DNA from: Eumeta japonica
Taxonomy: Eukaryota > Arthropoda > Insecta > Lepidoptera > Psychidae
NCBI GenBank assembly: GCA_005406025.1
Contig: BGZK01000096.1
Span: 310,001-374,000 of the forward strand
Direction: 5' to 3'
DNA: 64,000 nt
The notes under the pieces were generated by a model, which searched no databases, was not told the origin of the DNA, and saw nothing but the letters and a program-made list of their open reading frames with translations. Position 1 is the stretch's first letter. Each line of letters opens with the position of its first letter. Made by a program: the position numbers and the translations under genes. Shown here piece by piece: positions 60,591-64,000 of the stretch.

Positions 60591-60949
60591 TTCATTCACT
60601 CTCAACTAAGAAATATATTTTATTTCCTATAACGCACAACAGAACTTTGAAAATCTGTAATCTCTATAATTCAACGGTAATAGTAACCAAACTATTTATT
60701 AGACCCTCATTTACTTAATGCGTCCCATAAACTAATCTTCCATTTCAACAATTTACAGTAGTTATCGAAGACGCAAATAGTAAAACTTAAGATCGCATAA
60801 ATTTTAAAGTGTTCAGAGGTTGATAGTTAATATACCTATTGTATGTTTATCCGACGCAAGCAAAGAACGATGTTGACTCAGTGATCGACGGTGCTGCCAT
60901 TTGAAAGGAAAGCTATTGTTTTTAGAAGTTATTCTTTTGGCGGGTAATG

Positions 60950-61240
60950 AAAAAATGATGACAGTTAATTTTTATGAGGGTGACACGAGAACTACAGTAT
61001 GAAGTTGCTCGCTAGCGGTTTAGCGAGCAGTTTCAGACCACTAATAACTGATATCTCAAATGTTCGAGCTGGAGGAGCTGTTATTAATCAAAATATGGAC
61101 GATATTCAATATCATTATTCCGAATATTGATATGACTGTGACACAGGCGGAATTAGCAAGTTCTACTGTGACATCAGTCTGTGAGTTTTGTGCAGCTGAA
61201 TGCACAATGGAAGATGACAATAAAATTACGTTTACATAAA
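60950..61240 (-). repeat. Inverted copy of the 56100-56400 core
   Basis: The plus strand here reads 'gtatgaagttgctcgctagc', a hairpin to 'agcgagcagtttc', then 'aatgttcgagctggaggagc' and a frame MFELEELLLIKIWTIFNIII, TVTQAELASSTVTSVC ending in a stop at about 61219. This is the reverse complement of the 56100-56400 order. Many differences keep the reading frame. Confidence 0.65.
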
Positions 61241-61244
61241 AACG

Positions 61245-61620
61245 CTCCGTCCTTCGGACACTTCAAGCCGCCCGTCCCGGTCATTACGTCAGCGTAGGGC
61301 GCTAAAGGGCTGAAATCGAAGGATCACAGGAGACCACGCTTCGGCGAACGGGACGATCGACGACCTTTTGCAACAGCGGCGGAGTGTCCGTACGCTTGAA
61401 TCGACACAAAAATAGTGTCATTCCGTTTAAGGCGCAAGTTTAATTGCGTTGTTAAAAAGGTTTTAGTGTCGCGTAACTTCGGACGACGTATGTTGTACGT
61501 AAATTTTATTTACACGCCCTCTGTAATTACTTCTAGAGTAACGACGGCTTAACTCGGCGCAGCCCCGCTAAAGCCTTCCTCTGCGTGAGCGACGTCGCGG
61601 TCGAATTTTAAAGGGATATA
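61245..61620. other. CpG-rich, GC-richer patch of unknown role
   Basis: About 370 bp noticeably richer in CG than the neighbourhood (e.g. cggacacttcaagccgcccg). No TATA box, no ORF and no recognised repeat. A promoter, exon or foreign repeat are all possible. Confidence 0.35.
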
Positions 61621-61912
61621 TTGTAACAAAAGTCGTTAGGGTGAATTTATAAAAAAAAAAAACATTCATAAGTCATAATTTAATGTGTTATACGGGATGT
61701 AGTCTATGGTACATTTTTTCGACGGACACGTTGTGGCGTCCAAGTCGTGGTTGCCAGAACATTTCTTGTTCTTATAAGTCCTACGAGCGATGGTATGGGA
61801 TGGGATAGGTAGATAGACAGATAGACACGCTATAGACAAATACAAATAGATATACAGATATATATACAAATAAATCGTTTGATATGTTTATTTGTATCTA
61901 CGGACGTAAATC

Positions 61913-61916
<4 letters not shown>

Positions 61917-61956
<40 letters not shown>
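61917..61956. repeat. (TA)n microsatellite
   Basis: About 18-20 TA units, preceded by degenerate 'gatagacaga/tacaaataga' sequence from 61800. Confidence 0.95.
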
Positions 61957-61958
<2 letters not shown>

Positions 61959-62009
61959 GACAATAGGTTGTCTTTGTTCGCCAATCACGTAAAAACTACT
62001 AAACGTGTA

Positions 62010-62142
62010 GACATGGGACTGGGACCATTCGATGCGGGATGATTTGTAGATGGTTCTAGGCTACTCATTTTTAGAATTCCGTAAATCCTTCGCCATTTTA
62101 TTTATAATAAAAATTACCCAGCGAAGCGGGCGGGACAGCTAG
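62010..62142 (+). mobile_element. Helitron 3' end, copy 2
   Basis: Same passage as 52365-52494, ending 'cccagcgaagcgggcgggac' then AGCTAG|T. Differences are scattered single bases. As in copy 1, a (TA)n run is close by, here upstream. Confidence 0.65.
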
Positions 62143-62259
62143 TACATATATAATTTGAGAACAAGACAAAGGAACACATAGCCCGGATTGGCCAGTTTTG
62201 TATATTTTGATTCAAAGTTTAATTCGAATAACATATTTTATTTTGATAGCAACATTTGC

Positions 62260-62496
62260 CCCGGATTCCTACGAATCGAAACTGTGTCCGGTGGCGGTGT
62301 TGGAATTTAAAGTGGAACTAGGACCGAGATTGAGAATGAGATCCGGCTCACAATTTCATGTGGGAGCGGGGGACTAGAATCAAGGGCGCGGCCGAAAGCG
62401 GGGACGGGACGGGGACCAGAATTGCGATCGACGGCAAGATCGATCAATATAAAAGATGAAGGAATACACTCTACATCCACACGGGCGAAAAGCTAG
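62260..62496 (+). mobile_element. Decayed GGGACC-repeat element with Helitron-like end, plus copy
   Basis: GGGACC/GGAACT/GAGATC units (62300-62440), then 'catccacacgggcgaaaagc' and TAGT. Counterpart of 52565-52800. A shorter GGGACC run sits at 5125-5265. Confidence 0.5.
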
Positions 62497-62809
62497 TATA
62501 TATTTATAGGCATAATCGCATATATCGATCGGAATTTAAATTGGGACTGGTAACGAGATAAAGATCCTAATTAGGAATTTATCTAAATCCACACCGACGG
62601 AGCGGCGAACCGCAGCCGGCTTAAGCGAGTTGCATAATATAAAAAAATGTAGTCATAATAAAAAAATACACTACTTCTGTATATTAAAATTTTAAAAATT
62701 AGTTTGTTAGTCGAAATGTAAAAAAAAAACCAATTGAGTAAGTATAAGACTAACAGAGGTCAGTGTTTCGTCGCGGAAACAAAAACATTTCAAAAATGTG
62801 TAGAACGTT

Positions 62810-63300
62810 TGATTCTTCGGGCCAAACCTAAAACTTCCCGGTTTGGTATTTAGCGATGTGCTTTTAAGCTTCTCGAATTAAAAAATCATAATTGTGTCAA
62901 AGCGCTCGAAAGGTTATTTAAAAAAAACCTTTTTCTGAAAACATTATTTTCGACATTCCTCAAAATCGACCAGGCGGAATCAGTTAGAAGTTTCAAGAAA
63001 TCTAAGTTGAGTAGACCCCGTCCAAAAGTTATAAGAGGCTTACAAATATTAACATCACTTGGGAAATGGTCGAAATAGATTCCTAGGACTTAGGATCCCC
63101 GGAAACGTCAAACATCATTTTTTTAAATCTGACTGAAAACATTTACTTCCCAAAATTATGAAAATTTTTCGATTTTAATAGCGGAAAGTTAACAAAATAT
63201 CATTTATAGCCTGTTTAAGGAGTACTAAATGACTTTATGTAGTATATAATAAACGTTTTATTAAAGAAAATGTTGAAGTGATCGAGATGACTTAACATTT
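62810..63300 (+). repeat. Diverged copy of the 5340-6650 block
   Basis: Shared phrases in the same order include 'aagttataa', 'attatgaaaatttttc' with 'aatagcggaaagttaa', and an end near 'gtgatcgagatgact' comparable to 'tttgatctcgataact'. Weak but ordered. Confidence 0.35.
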
Positions 63301-64000
63301 AAAAATTTAGGCACCTTTTTTTATAAATTTTCTAGCTTTTCAACTAATAATCATGACGTGTCGGCTCGTGCAAGCTTCAACAGGCAATACAGTTCTTGCA
63401 AAGAGTTTGGGGTCACGAGAGTTATCCAAAAATTTTCTTGGATCTGATGCACAAACGCTCAAGTCTTCAAGAAACTCGATTTATAGCGACGTATGACCTT
63501 TGGCGAATAAACACGAGTAAGTGCTTGAATCTGTCCTTAAATCCACAACAGGTTCGCAGAACTTAAGCCCTAAGACTTAGACACCAACGGTAGTTGTGAC
63601 CGGCTATATAATTCAAGTTTTACTTAATAATTTGTTATTCCAAACAACTTTTAGACATACAAGTTTAGTATTTTTGTGATCACTCACACAACTTCAAACT
63701 CTTCACCGAGATAGATCGCTTGGAAGAAAAGTTTTTTAAGACAGCTAATTTAGCGCCAAAACTCTGTGATTTTGTTTTTTTTTTTGTAATACTAATATAC
63801 TCATTGCCATTCGGTCTAGCAAGACAAATCTAATGACCTATAAACTATTGTAATCCGCTAACAAGGTTATTAGTTACGAGGAAATTGGAAACGGACAAGC
63901 ATTCAGGTCAAACATACAATTGTCCTTATGAGATTCGTAAACATACAAACATCCTTTTGAGTTTCGCTGCAGTCGGGTAACAAAATAAAACAAAAACACG
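63301..64000. other. Right edge, no gene recognised
   Basis: Mixed AT-rich sequence; a T-run at 63773-63785. No splice-bounded exon identified. Confidence 0.35.

Noticed and set aside
1..64000. CRISPR array, phage or bacterial operon
   Set aside because: There are introns, eukaryotic transposons and microsatellites throughout, no regularly spaced direct repeats with unique spacers, and no ribosome-binding-site-led gene clusters.

Overview
The window is insect nuclear DNA, almost certainly from a moth or butterfly (Lepidoptera). It is AT-rich, genes are split by GT-AG introns, and it is littered with dispersed repeats I recognise as typical of lepidopteran genomes: the 'AAGTGCGAGTCGGACTCG'-type tail (e.g. 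48225-48275 reversed, 48545-48600), the 'GTGTCCATGGGCGGCGGT'-type LINE tail (20300, 20950, 51725, and 42760 on the minus strand), Helitron-type 3' ends finishing in CTAGT, and a two-ORF non-LTR retrotransposon. This taxonomic call rests on recognition, not on a search.

Left end (1-9.2 kb): two genes appear to diverge from a shared promoter. On the minus strand, five phase-0 coding exons (135-227, 839-937, 1979-2047, 2378-2569, 2772-3896) encode the amino-terminal part, about 526 residues, of a CTD small phosphatase-like protein 2 (CTDSPL2) homologue; the catalytic DLDET domain lies beyond the left edge. On the plus strand, a two-exon gene (8683-8712 and 8822-9007) encodes a 71-residue coiled-coil protein that is too short and split to show up as a long ORF. 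Its layout resembles Dad2 of the DASH/Dam1 kinetochore complex. The intergenic stretch has YY1-like and NRF1-like motifs, as expected of a housekeeping bidirectional promoter.

Middle (9.2-38 kb): no intact gene seen. It holds decayed transposons: a poly(A)-tailed GC-rich retro-insertion with an 11-bp target-site duplication (11950-12975), a degenerate transposase-like ORF (about 18.7-20.0 kb), a mariner transposase pseudogene (about 24.95-25.5 kb, minus), a LINE 3' end (28.04-28.45 kb, minus), and a nearly complete but frameshifted two-ORF LINE (about 29.9-34.4 kb, minus).

Right part (38-64 kb): a CpG-rich TATA promoter (TATAAAAG at 38226) with a short non-coding first exon ending at a strong donor (AAG|GTGAGT, 38333) points right. 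No convincing coding exon follows before the window ends, so the remaining 25 kb is best read as a long first intron or intergenic DNA. It is filled with repeats: a 408-bp element made of ATTAGTA/TACTAAT palindromes (53.6-54.0 kb), an inverted duplicate pair (56.1 and 61.0 kb), Helitron ends, a candidate tRNA-derived SINE and several perfect hairpins.

I see no CRISPR array, no rRNA, no intact tRNA and no bacterial-type operon.
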